13,936 nt of DNA, from assembly GCA_964529265.1 (NCBI GenBank), contig CAZGVW010000030.1:1-13936 (forward strand), in the 5' to 3' direction. The notes below the pieces were generated by a model. The model saw nothing but the letters and a program-made list of their open reading frames with translations, was not told where the DNA came from and ran no database searches. The stretch is from CAZGVW01 sp964529265. GTDB taxonomy: Bacteria > Planctomycetota > Phycisphaerae > Phycisphaerales > UBA1924. Positions 1-7,624 of the stretch are shown piece by piece. A program made the translations under genes and the position numbers. How positions within the stretch are numbered: the first letter of the stretch is position 1; the number at the start of each line of letters is the position of its first letter.

Positions 1-282
1 GACCCCCACGCCGAGATCGAGCGCCTGCTCCGCTTCATCGGCCTCGATGCGTCTCCGAAGAAGGTCGAGATGTGTGTCGCCGCCGGCGATTTCAAGGCTC
101 TCTCGGGGCGCGCACCCGGCCAGGAGGCTGTCTCGCACTACCGCAAGGGCGTTGTGGGCGACTGGCGCAACCACCTGTCGCCGGAAGTGGGCGAAGAAGT
201 GCTGCATCGGTCGTCATCGGCGCCGCCGCGCCGCGGCAGGTCCGCCGCTCGGCGTCAGCGCCGCGGCCCTTTTGACCGATAA
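1..282 (+). CDS. Sulfotransferase, C-terminal fragment (5' end outside window)
   Basis: This frame is open from base 1 and gives 93 residues. It matches the C-terminal part of the two complete sulfotransferases downstream almost residue for residue: a RLLRFIGLDAS stretch, a GDFKALSGR stretch, then HYRKGVVGDWRNHLSP. In this family (PAPS-dependent, Sulfotransfer_1/3 type) the RKG...GDW segment helps hold the PAP nucleotide. After GEEVL near base 204 the frame turns into an arginine- and serine-rich tail unlike its paralogues. The minus-one frame instead reads ASVVIGAAAP, which resembles the paralogous ending LAIAGRLIGDAAAA, and stops at 273-275. A single-base deletion, real or from sequencing, is therefore likely near base 204. 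The substrate is unknown. The family call is firm; the exact 3' end is not. Confidence 0.8.
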   Translation, partial: DPHAEIERLLRFIGLDASPKKVEMCVAAGDFKALSGRAPGQEAVSHYRKGVVGDWRNHLSPEVGEEVLHRSSSAPPRRGRSAARRQRRGPFDR

Positions 283-287
283 GGAGG
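276..287 (+). promoter_or_regulatory. CCGATAA element overlapping a strong Shine-Dalgarno
   Basis: CCGATAA (276-282) runs into AAGGAGG (281-287) before ATG 290. The purine run is a near-perfect anti-16S match, but only 2 bases separate it from the ATG. It is a weaker member of the CCGATA(A/G) set and may be only part of the ribosome-binding site. Confidence 0.35.
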
Positions 288-289
288 CC

Positions 290-1204
290 ATGATACCGCC
301 TCCTGCTCCTCAGCCCCTCGGCCTCCAGTCGGTCGATCCCGACGCGTTCCGCCGATGGCAGGACGAGTCACGGTTGATCGATTCGATGCAGGTCGTGTTC
401 ATTGTGGGCCCGCAGCGAACGGGAACGAGTTGGCTGACGCACACGCTCCAAGGGCACCCGAACGCCGCCTCACAGTTTGAAGGATGCATGGTGTCGTCGC
501 TCTTGTCGCGCGTGATCCCCCAGATCCGCGCGTTCAATCTGGAACGCCCCGACTTCGTTCCGTTCTGCCGGCTCGAAGGCACGGACCAGGCCATGCTCGC
601 GCGCCAGTTCCTCGACCGCCAGCTCCTGAACTATGTCCGCATAGCGCAGCGGGAGCGTTCGACTCAGATTCTGGCCGTCGTGGACAAGACCCCGCCCCAC
701 GCATACTGGATCGACGACCTTTCGGCCCTCTACCCAAATGGCAAGTTCATCTGCTGCACACGAGACGTCCGCGATGCCGCGGTGAGCCTCTATCACATGT
801 GGCGCATGAACAACCCGGGGCAGAGTGGAGACCTTCTGTACAGCGCGCGCTGGTACGCCCAACACACCTATGGCCGGATGATCCAGGCCGCTCGCGCGTC
901 CGCCGGCCGGCTCCAACCGGGCCAGTACACGGAAACGGCCTACGAGGACCGCAAGGCCAGCCCCCATCGCGAGGTCGAGCGGCTCCTGCGATTCATTGGG
1001 CTCGACGCATCGAGCGAAATGGTGTGCCGCTGCGTGGAGGCGGGCGACTTCAAACGACTGACCGGCCGCGAGCCTGGCCAGGAGGCCCAGTCCCTGTACC
1101 GCAAGGGAACTGTCGGAGACTGGCGGAACCACTTGACGCCTGGACAGGGCGAGGAGCTCCTGGCGCTGGCAGCGTCGGCCCTGCGTGAACCGACGCCCGT
1201 GTAG
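290..1204 (+). CDS. PAPS-dependent sulfotransferase family protein
   Basis: The product has 304 residues and is predicted to transfer sulfate from PAPS to a glycan or protein acceptor that cannot be read from the sequence. The PAPS 5'-phosphosulfate loop GPQRTGTSWL lies at residues 40-49. A DKTP motif follows at 132-135. The 3'-phosphate strand-helix ICCTRDVRDAAVS is at 154-166, and the C-terminal RKGTVGDW is at 271-278. This is the full motif order of Sulfotransfer_3-type enzymes, with no signal peptide. The frame is open further upstream. ATG 290 is chosen because it follows AAGGAGG (281-287, although the spacing is only 2 bases) and because the N-terminal FRRWQDESRLID helix is shared with both paralogues. 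It sits 7 bases after the preceding fragment and is probably co-transcribed with it. It is one of four related genes in the window. Confidence 0.88.
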   Translation: MIPPPAPQPLGLQSVDPDAFRRWQDESRLIDSMQVVFIVGPQRTGTSWLTHTLQGHPNAASQFEGCMVSSLLSRVIPQIRAFNLERPDFVPFCRLEGTDQAMLARQFLDRQLLNYVRIAQRERSTQILAVVDKTPPHAYWIDDLSALYPNGKFICCTRDVRDAAVSLYHMWRMNNPGQSGDLLYSARWYAQHTYGRMIQAARASAGRLQPGQYTETAYEDRKASPHREVERLLRFIGLDASSEMVCRCVEAGDFKRLTGREPGQEAQSLYRKGTVGDWRNHLTPGQGEELLALAASALREPTPV

Positions 1205-1284
1205 AGGCCCGATTGGGGTGGAGCGCGCCGATCCGGCGGAGCGGGCGCGACCGAGGAGCTGCGTGAGCGCGCAGGGCCCGGTGT

Positions 1285-1292
1285 GCCGATAG
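1285..1292 (+). promoter_or_regulatory. GCCGATAG element before a sulfotransferase gene
   Basis: GCCGATAG lies 7 bases before ATG 1300. The same 8-mer precedes two other genes in the window. It resembles the sigma28 -10 box (GCCGATAA), but no TAAA box is visible 15 bases upstream. If it is a -10 element, the transcript would be nearly leaderless, which fits the missing Shine-Dalgarno. Confidence 0.4.
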
Positions 1293-1299
1293 ATGCAGC

Positions 1300-2259
1300 A
1301 TGGAGTCGCCTGCGCCGCTCAGTCTGCTTTCTGTCGCGCCCGACGCGTTCCGGCGATGGCGCGGTGAGTCGGAGTTGATTGATTCGATCCAGGTGGTCTT
1401 TGCCTGCGGTCCGCATCGCACCGGCACGACCTGGCTGACGCAGAACTTCCAGGATCATCCGAACGCCTCGTCGCGATGCGAGGGGAACCTCTGCCCGGAC
1501 CTGCTCGCTGAGGTCATACCCCGGATTCGCGCGTTCAGCGCGGGCCGCCCCGACCACGCATGGTACTGTCGCATCACCGAAACCGACGCCGCCATGCTAG
1601 CCCGTCAGATCATCGACCGGCAGCTGATTCACTACATCCGCTCCGTCAAGGATCACAAGTCAGGTCCGATCACGGCGGTGATCGACAAGACGCCGCTGAA
1701 CTGCTTCTATATTGACGATCTCGCGACCCTTTATCCGCATGCGAAGTTCATCTGCTGCACGCGAGATGTTCGCGACGCCGCGGTCAGTTTTCACTTCTAT
1801 CAGATGCGACGCCCCGATCACGAACAGGACATCATCGTCAGTGTCCACCAGTATGTCACGCGCATCTACGCCCCCATGATTCGCGCCGCTCGCGAAGCCG
1901 CGGCGCGGCTCGGAGCGGAGCGATACACCGAGACAACGTACGAGACGCGCAAGTCTGATCCCCACGGTGAAGTGGGCCGCCTCCTGCGGTTTGTCGGACT
2001 TGACGCGTCGCCGCCGGTCGTCGCCCGGTGCGTGGCTTCGGGCGACTTTGCGAAGATCACCGGGCGAGAGCCTGGCGATGAGGCAAGATCCCACTACCGC
2101 AAGGCGATTGTCGGAGACTGGCGCAATCACCTCACTCCGGAGCAGGGGGACGAACTCCTTGCCATCGCCGGGAGGCTGATTGGTGACGCCGCCGCCGCGC
2201 CGGCGAGGCCTCATCAAAGATCCCTCGCTTCCGAATCGACGGAAACGGCGGTCGCCTGA
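1300..2259 (+). CDS. PAPS-dependent sulfotransferase family protein
   Basis: The product has 319 residues and is a close paralogue of the gene ending at 1204. The PAPS loop GPHRTGTTWL is at residues 37-46, DKTP at 129-132, the 3'-phosphate motif ICCTRDVRDAAVS at 151-163, and RKAIVGDW at 267-274. All are intact, so it should be active. The last 30 residues (alanine-rich, then a polar SESTETAVA end) have no counterpart in the preceding paralogue. ATG 1300 is chosen because its N-terminus lines up with the paralogue (DAFRRW..S.LIDS). There is no Shine-Dalgarno sequence, but a GCCGATAG element lies 7 bases upstream. It is separated from the upstream gene by 95 bases. Its stop is only 3 bases from the stop of the convergent methyltransferase gene. 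Acceptor unknown; a carbohydrate is likely from the context. Confidence 0.88.
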   Translation: MESPAPLSLLSVAPDAFRRWRGESELIDSIQVVFACGPHRTGTTWLTQNFQDHPNASSRCEGNLCPDLLAEVIPRIRAFSAGRPDHAWYCRITETDAAMLARQIIDRQLIHYIRSVKDHKSGPITAVIDKTPLNCFYIDDLATLYPHAKFICCTRDVRDAAVSFHFYQMRRPDHEQDIIVSVHQYVTRIYAPMIRAAREAAARLGAERYTETTYETRKSDPHGEVGRLLRFVGLDASPPVVARCVASGDFAKITGREPGDEARSHYRKAIVGDWRNHLTPEQGDELLAIAGRLIGDAAAAPARPHQRSLASESTETAVA

Positions 2260-2262
2260 CCG

Positions 2263-3642
2263 TCACCGTGCGGCTGGCGCCAGCCTCCGAGAGGCTCCGC
2301 ATCCGTAAAAGCGCCACACGGGTGTGCCGCGAGGGCCGAAGATGGCTTCCGCAGCCTCGAAAATCTCGTCCTCAACCGAGTCCGAAGATGCAATGACGAC
2401 ATCCACTGGCGCGTCCAGCGCCTCCGGTGCGCAGACCGCCACTCCGTTGATCGAACTCGCCTTCGGCAGGTCATCCAGCGCCGCAACCACGCTCAACCCG
2501 GCGCCCGGCCAGCCGGACTGCAGCAGTTCGCGCGTGTGGCGCCCGGCGCCGTAGAGCGCTATTCGCGCGAGGCCCAGATCCCGGCATCGCTCCGCGACCT
2601 GTGCCCAGACGGCGCGCTGCAGAGCGCTCATCCGGTCGCGCTCCATCAGGGGCAATCCCTGAGTCGCCCTGTTCTCAATCTGCGTCAGCGCGGAGGAGAT
2701 GTCTTCACGGCGCGAGGCCGAATGTGCCAACCGCGATACCGTTGCCCTGAGCTCTGCCACGGCGACCCGCCGGATGCCCGGGCCGTAGAGGCCCGCGATC
2801 CACTCCGGAAGTCGCTCCAGCGATTCAACCGCGTCATCCACTCGACCCACGGCCGCCATGTGGGTGACGCGGTTCAGCTTCACCGTCGTCACCGCGTGAT
2901 GAGATCCGAACGAACGCCAGAACTCCTCGATCTCATCCCAGAGCGCATCGATCGAATCCGCTCCGGCGGTTCGCGGGCCGGAGAGCGAATCGAACGGTGC
3001 ATCACCCCCCAGCCGGCGGAAGCCGATCGACGCCGAGACCGGAACATCGTGCACCGGCTCGAACCAACGCCTCAGCTCGAACATGTGGATCGGAATCCAA
3101 TGCACGAATGGGTTCTTGAAATCCTGCTGCACGAGGATCGATCCCGCTGACATGTGACGTCCAAAGGCGCGCATCGCCGTCAGGTGAACCCCCCAGGTCT
3201 TCGCGGCGTCAACAAACAGAACGTCCACCGCTGCCTGTTCGGGATAAAGATCCGCCTCGCGGTCCCGCGGCAGGTCCTCAGGAATCCACCCTTCGCGAAC
3301 TTCAACGAGGTCCGCGTGCTCGCTCGTGTAGACGTCGAAGAGGGCTCGGAATCGATCACCGGCCGTGTACGGGTGCAGGAACGCCTCCGCGGCGAATCCG
3401 TCCATGACAAATGAGTCGTAGGTCAGCAGTCGCTGCGAAACGGTGGGGTTGTTGGCCAGCCCCCGCGCCAGGGCCATTGTGCTGCCGCCCAGAAAGCACC
3501 CAAGTTCAACGATGCGCCCGCGTCCGCGATGGTGTCTCCTCGAGAGCCAATGCAGGTAGTTCACCTCGTGGTGGGTCAGCATCGTCGGGACGTAGAAGCG
3601 GCCCGGGAACGGGTCCGCCTCCCATGGGGGGAGCGTGCTCAT
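2263..3642 (-). CDS. Class I SAM methyltransferase with C-terminal GAGRHT Rossmann-like domain
   Basis: The product has 459 residues. Residues 40-210 look like a class I SAM-dependent methyltransferase of the TylF/Methyltransf_24 kind: the SAM-binding loop VELGCFLGGST is at 45-55, and DVLFVDAAKTW at 140-150 would be the acidic, metal- or substrate-side strand. Residues from about 220 to 337 are a helical linker I do not recognise. Residues 338-450 are the domain that recurs in this window, with IALYGAGRHT ending near 370, then AALDD, INGVAV, DVVIASSD and WRFYG. The frame extends 53 codons upstream, but that part is low-complexity Gly/Ala/Arg. ATG 3642 is preferred, with AGGA 9 bases before it. 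The gene faces the divergent sulfotransferase at 3738 across 95 bases and converges with the one ending at 2259. It probably O-methylates a sugar; the substrate is not determined. Confidence 0.82.
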   Translation of the reverse strand: MSTLPPWEADPFPGRFYVPTMLTHHEVNYLHWLSRRHHRGRGRIVELGCFLGGSTMALARGLANNPTVSQRLLTYDSFVMDGFAAEAFLHPYTAGDRFRALFDVYTSEHADLVEVREGWIPEDLPRDREADLYPEQAAVDVLFVDAAKTWGVHLTAMRAFGRHMSAGSILVQQDFKNPFVHWIPIHMFELRRWFEPVHDVPVSASIGFRRLGGDAPFDSLSGPRTAGADSIDALWDEIEEFWRSFGSHHAVTTVKLNRVTHMAAVGRVDDAVESLERLPEWIAGLYGPGIRRVAVAELRATVSRLAHSASRREDISSALTQIENRATQGLPLMERDRMSALQRAVWAQVAERCRDLGLARIALYGAGRHTRELLQSGWPGAGLSVVAALDDLPKASSINGVAVCAPEALDAPVDVVIASSDSVEDEIFEAAEAIFGPRGTPVWRFYGCGASRRLAPAAR

Positions 3643-3737
3643 GGCGATGTGTCCTATCGACGCCCGGCGGGCCCGGACTGCATCCCGGCCGGCCGCCTTC
3701 TCACGGCCCCGCCCGCCCGGCGCCGATCCTTCCGGGG
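3643..3737. promoter_or_regulatory. Divergent intergenic region between methyltransferase and fused sulfotransferase
   Basis: These 95 GC-rich bases must hold the starts of both divergent transcripts. On the minus strand TCGATAG (3660-3654) lies 11 bases before the methyltransferase ATG, another variant of the CGATAG element, and it includes the AGGA ribosome site. On the plus strand only a partial GCCGAT (3722-3727) is seen. No clear -35 box is visible on either strand. Confidence 0.35.
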
Positions 3738-5051
3738 ATGCACCACCCGGACTTGTCCCCATTGCAGCCCGAAACCTTCCGCCGCTGGCAGGAGGATTCA
3801 CGCCTGATCGACCGCGCTCAGGTGGTGCTTATCGTCGGGCCGCCCAAGACGGGGACGACGTGGCTCGCGGCTGCCCTTGGGGGCCACCCGCAGGCGGCCG
3901 TCTCATACGAAACGCACGCCGCGAACCACCTCCTGCCGCTGTTGCGCAACGCTTTGCGCGTTTTTTCCGCCAGCCGGGCCCGCTGGGGAAGTTGGGCCGA
4001 CGGCGAGCCGGACGCCGCGGACGCCATCGCCCTGTGCCGGCAGGCCATCGACCGCATCCTGATTCGGGCCGTTCGCGCCGATTCGCGCTGGAACGCGAAT
4101 TCCAGCGCACAACCCGCCGCAATCATCGAAAAAACGCCAACTCACGCGCTCCATGTGGAGGAACTTGCCACCCTCTACCCCGCGGCCAAGTTCATCTGCT
4201 GCACGCGCGACGTCCGCGACAGCGCCGTGAGCGCCTGGGGCCACTTCGCCGCCAAAGGCTGGGTCGATCGCCCCGATTTTGAGGGCTGGGCGCTGCATTA
4301 CGCCCGGGAGATCTGGGCCCCCTGCCTCCGAGCCGCCCGGACCGCCGGTGCCCGGCTGGGTGCGGATCAGTATGCCGAAATTGAGTATTCCGACCACAAA
4401 CGCGACCCGGCAGGCGAAATTCGGCGACTGCTCCGATTCATCGAAATCGATGATTCGGAGTCCGCGGTGCGGGCGTGTCTCGAAGCCGGCGACTTCAAGC
4501 GCCTGAGCGGCGGCCGGAAACCCGGCGAGGCGGCCAAAGACTGGTCGTTCTACCGGAAGGGCGTGGCCGGGGACTGGGTGAACCACATGACCCCCGAGTT
4601 CGGGGACCGGCTGCTGCGCGAGAGCGCCACGGCGGTCGCGGACCTCGGGCGGGAGGGGTGGCTCCGGGAGTGCCTCTGGCGGCAGGCGGCGCAGCGGTGT
4701 GTGGACGCGGGCGCGCGGCGGGTGGCGCTGTTCGGGGCCGGCGCCCATGCGGAGGCGATGTTGGACGCGGGGTGGCCGAACCGGCCGGATCTCGAAGTCG
4801 CAGCCATCCTCGACGATGCGCCGAAACGGGCGGAAATCCGCGGATTGCCGGTCCGGACGCCCCGGGAGTGCCCGAGGGGTGTGGAAGCGATCGTGATTGC
4901 ATCGGACACACACGAAGATGCTCTCGCCGCGTCCGCATTGCGGTGCGCGGCGACGAAGAACCTGCCGATCGTCCGCATCTACGGCTCGCCGGCGGTCCAG
5001 CCCGCGCGGGAGACGCGGGCGCCAGCGCTCGCGGGCTCCGGCGCTCCCTGA
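3738..5051 (+). CDS. Sulfotransferase fused to C-terminal GAG(x)H Rossmann-like domain
   Basis: The product has 437 residues. Residues 1-300 are a sulfotransferase homologous to the two complete paralogues upstream: PAPS loop GPPKTGTTWL at 34-43, EKTP at 131-134, ICCTRDVRDSAVS at 153-165, and RKGVAGDW at 273-280. Residues 309-416 are an extra domain the paralogues lack: VALFGAGAHAEAML (GAG at 333-335), VAAILDD (354-360), IRGLPV (367-372), AIVIASDTHED (384-394) and VRIYG (412-416). The domain closely matches the C-terminus of the divergent methyltransferase, down to CxDxGxxRxAL(F/Y)GAG and the GWP. In family terms the extra part resembles a nucleotide-binding Rossmann fold; its role here is inference. 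The start at ATG 3738 aligns with the N-terminal helix of the paralogues. The remaining tail after 417 is Ala/Pro/Arg-rich and probably disordered. Confidence 0.85.
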   Translation: MHHPDLSPLQPETFRRWQEDSRLIDRAQVVLIVGPPKTGTTWLAAALGGHPQAAVSYETHAANHLLPLLRNALRVFSASRARWGSWADGEPDAADAIALCRQAIDRILIRAVRADSRWNANSSAQPAAIIEKTPTHALHVEELATLYPAAKFICCTRDVRDSAVSAWGHFAAKGWVDRPDFEGWALHYAREIWAPCLRAARTAGARLGADQYAEIEYSDHKRDPAGEIRRLLRFIEIDDSESAVRACLEAGDFKRLSGGRKPGEAAKDWSFYRKGVAGDWVNHMTPEFGDRLLRESATAVADLGREGWLRECLWRQAAQRCVDAGARRVALFGAGAHAEAMLDAGWPNRPDLEVAAILDDAPKRAEIRGLPVRTPRECPRGVEAIVIASDTHEDALAASALRCAATKNLPIVRIYGSPAVQPARETRAPALAGSGAP

Positions 5052-5088
5052 GCGCACACGCCGTTTCTCCCGGCGCGGCGCTGCGCTT

Positions 5089-5096
5089 GCCGATAG
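5089..5096 (+). promoter_or_regulatory. GCCGATAG element before the CgeB-like gene
   Basis: The same 8-mer lies 8 bases before ATG 5105, in the 53-base gap after the fused sulfotransferase. There is no clear -35 box and no Shine-Dalgarno between it and the start. It could mark the beginning of the downstream operon. Confidence 0.4.
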
Positions 5097-5104
5097 CCGA
5101 ATCG

Positions 5105-7624
5105 ATGGCTCCCGCTGCACCACCCGCTATCGCCGCGCCGGCAACGGCCCGTCGCGTGACGCGCGACGATGTGCTGCGGCTCGGGCAGGCGGGGCGGCCG
5201 TGGGATTTCCTCCCGGTCTACGCGCAGGTTGCGGAGCAGACCGCGGCGGATTCGACGCTGCGCCTCGTGGCCGCGGCGAACTTCGCGCGGCTTGGGCTCC
5301 GGACGGCCGCGGCGGAGACGCTGGATGGGCTCGATGCGGATGCCCAAGAGCGGCAGCAGGCCGAGGCGCTGCGGGCCGCGATCGAGGCTCTGCCCGCGGA
5401 CGAAATCACGGCCGCGGAGCGGGAGCGGACGTGCGCCGCCAATATCGAGGCCGCGCGCGCTCGGGGGGTTGACCTGAGCGCTCTGCTCGAGCCGTGGAAG
5501 CGCGGACTGGCGGCGAATCAGTGCTTCCGCACGTTGGATGGCAACATCGTGCGGCGCAAGCGAGACGAGTGCGGGCGGTGGCTTCGCCTGCGGGATGACG
5601 TGGGTGAGGCCGCGCGCGTGGCCGGGCAGTTTGCGGTTGATGCTGAATCACGGGAATCCGCCCCGCCCGTGCCTCCGATCACGCTGGAGGGGATCGATCC
5701 GCCGTTTGTTCTGCTGCGATTGATGGAAGCGACGCCGCGGAGGTACGACGGCTATCAGCCGCGGGTTGCCGTCGTGCAGGCGGATTCAATGGAGTTTCTC
5801 GATGCGCTGTCGTGGGTTGACCTGCGGGGAGCGCTGGCGGACGAGCGGCTTTCGCTGTTCGTCGGCGCCGGAGCCTCGCAGCGGCTTGCGGAGGATCTCG
5901 ATCGTCGGGTGGAGACGACGATCAAGGGCATCGTCATCACCGCGCATGGTGTGCGGACGCGCCTTTCGCCTCCCACGTCGAGCGTGATCGAAGCCGCCGC
6001 GGCGCGCCAGGCGGACGAGCACAGGCGCCTGAGCGCCGAAGTGAAGGCGATCTACGCCGGGCGCGATGCAGACTTCTGGCGGAAGAGATTCGAGGAGGCG
6101 CGGGCCGGCGGGCCGGCGCTGCGCGTGCTCATTCCGACGTCGCGATATTCGACGTTCGTGAAGCATTCCGCGGCGGACCTCGCCGAGGTGATGCGCGAGG
6201 CCGGCTGCGAGGCGCGGGTGCTCATGGAGCCGGACGATTTCTCGCGGCTTGCGTCCCCCGCCTATCTGCGGGCTTTCAGCGAGTTCCGGCCGGACCTCGT
6301 CGTGCTGATCAACTATGCGCGTGCGCACATGGGCGTGGCGATCCCCCCGGAAGTTCCCTTCGTGTGCTGGATTCAGGATTCGATGGGGCAGTTGTTCGAC
6401 GAGGCGATCGGCGCGGGCATGACGCCGCTCGATTTCGCAGCGGGCAACGTGTTTCCGACGCTCATCAGCCAGTTCCGCTATCCCGCGGAGCGCTGCCTGC
6501 CCTGGCCCGTGACGGCCAGCGCGCGCAAGTTCGATGCGCAACCCGCGCCCGCCGAACTTCGACAGCGCTTCGAGTGCGAGATCGCGTACGTGAGCCATCA
6601 CAGCCAGACGCCGGAAGAGTTCCACCGACGACTGCTCGCCGGTTTCCGCGACCATCCCCACACAGTCCGCGCCGTCGAGGCGATGCTCCCGCGGGTGCGC
6701 GACCTGGCGCACAGGGCCGGCGAGACGCCGGTGTACGGCGGGCTGGAGGCGATCGTGCGCGAGGCGCTGCGCGAGGCGGGCGCTCCGGCGCCGAACGGGG
6801 CCGTTGACGATCGCCTTGTGACGCTCGTGCTCAAACAGGCGGCGCTGCCGCTGGCCGACCGCTTCCTTCGCCACCAGACGCTCTCGTGGGCCGCGGAGAT
6901 CGCCGAACGGGCGGGCTGGCGGCTCCGCGTCTTCGGGCGCGGCTGGGAGACGCACGAGCGCTTCGCGCCCTTCGCGCAGCCGGAGGTCGAGCACGGCGAG
7001 GCCCTCCGCGCGTGCTACCAGGCCGCGGCGGCGCACCTGCACATGTCGATCAACATGGGGGTCCATCAGCGGGTCGCGGAATGCGCGCTTTCGGGGGGGC
7101 TTCCGCTGTGCCGGCTCAACTTCGACGACCTCATCGCCGCTGCGAACTGGTCGATGGCGCAGGCCGTGTCGCGCGGCCCGGCCGATTTCTGCGCGCTTCG
7201 AACGCGGCTCGAGGCTTACTGGATCGCCGACCAGCCGGAACTGCTTGCGCTCGCCCGGGTGCGCCAGCGGCTGGGCCTGCGTCAGGGCGCTGCGAATCGA
7301 GTCAGCCCCACCATGCGAGCAATCATGGCGTCGGGCGCCTTGCCCGGCGAGGAGCGCCGACTCACGTGGCTTCTGGGTGACCCATCGGAGACCGGTTACC
7401 TGACGCAGAATCAGTTGGCTGTGCGGCTGGAGCTCGCCGTGAGACGCCCGGGATGGCGCGAGAACTCATCGCGCATGATCGCCGGGTGCGCCACGCGACT
7501 CGATGCATCCTCCTTTGCCAGGCGACTCATCGATTTCATCTGCAGGACGCTGGGCAACGTCGATGACGCGGAAGCCGTCCGAACCGCTGCTTCCAACCAG
7601 CCCGATTGGATCACCTCACCATGA
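5105..7624 (+). CDS. Large CgeB-like glycosyltransferase with N-terminal accessory regions
   Basis: The product has 839 residues. Residues 20-100 are alanine-rich helices that look TPR-like (AANFARLGLRTAAAETLDGL). Residues 195-290 (RVAVVQADSMEFLDAL, then RLSLFVGAGA) resemble the N-terminal part of CgeB- and Maf-type glycosylation proteins. Residues 338-480 begin a GT-B fold (LRVLIPTSRYSTFVKHSA, then a VPFVCWIQDSMGQL strand at 418-430). Residues 600-690 are the C-terminal half: WRLRVFGRGWE, then HMSINMGVHQRVAECALSGGLPLCR at 646-670, which is the Glyco_trans_1_2 nucleotide-sugar site pattern (H.R..E...GG). Substrates are unknown. ATG 5105 is the first sensible start after the preceding stop (53 bases away). 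There is no Shine-Dalgarno sequence, but GCCGATAG lies 8 bases upstream. The stop overlaps the next start as ATGA. The GT-B call is good; the N-terminal assignments are tentative. Confidence 0.8.
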   Translation: MAPAAPPAIAAPATARRVTRDDVLRLGQAGRPWDFLPVYAQVAEQTAADSTLRLVAAANFARLGLRTAAAETLDGLDADAQERQQAEALRAAIEALPADEITAAERERTCAANIEAARARGVDLSALLEPWKRGLAANQCFRTLDGNIVRRKRDECGRWLRLRDDVGEAARVAGQFAVDAESRESAPPVPPITLEGIDPPFVLLRLMEATPRRYDGYQPRVAVVQADSMEFLDALSWVDLRGALADERLSLFVGAGASQRLAEDLDRRVETTIKGIVITAHGVRTRLSPPTSSVIEAAAARQADEHRRLSAEVKAIYAGRDADFWRKRFEEARAGGPALRVLIPTSRYSTFVKHSAADLAEVMREAGCEARVLMEPDDFSRLASPAYLRAFSEFRPDLVVLINYARAHMGVAIPPEVPFVCWIQDSMGQLFDEAIGAGMTPLDFAAGNVFPTLISQFRYPAERCLPWPVTASARKFDAQPAPAELRQRFECEIAYVSHHSQTPEEFHRRLLAGFRDHPHTVRAVEAMLPRVRDLAHRAGETPVYGGLEAIVREALREAGAPAPNGAVDDRLVTLVLKQAALPLADRFLRHQTLSWAAEIAERAGWRLRVFGRGWETHERFAPFAQPEVEHGEALRACYQAAAAHLHMSINMGVHQRVAECALSGGLPLCRLNFDDLIAAANWSMAQAVSRGPADFCALRTRLEAYWIADQPELLALARVRQRLGLRQGAANRVSPTMRAIMASGALPGEERRLTWLLGDPSETGYLTQNQLAVRLELAVRRPGWRENSSRMIAGCATRLDASSFARRLIDFICRTLGNVDDAEAVRTAASNQPDWITSP

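Noticed and set aside
3643..3801. N-terminal extension of the minus-strand methyltransferase by 53 codons
   Set aside because: It would overlap the start of the divergent sulfotransferase and encodes Gly/Ala/Arg-rich sequence unlike a folded domain.
4475..5104. Upstream extension of the CgeB-like gene by 210 codons
   Set aside because: It would overlap the sulfotransferase's conserved C-terminus in another frame and reads as low-complexity Arg/Gly/Pro; ATG 5105 is the sensible start.
3903..5123. Minus-strand open frame of 406 codons opposite the fused sulfotransferase
   Set aside because: It is a by-product of high GC. The plus strand has clear PAPS motifs and a shared domain, while the antisense product is Arg/Pro-rich with no motif.
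5786..7066. Minus-strand open frame of 426 codons
   Set aside because: It lies entirely opposite the CgeB-like gene; the product is Arg/His/Pro-rich without recognisable domains.
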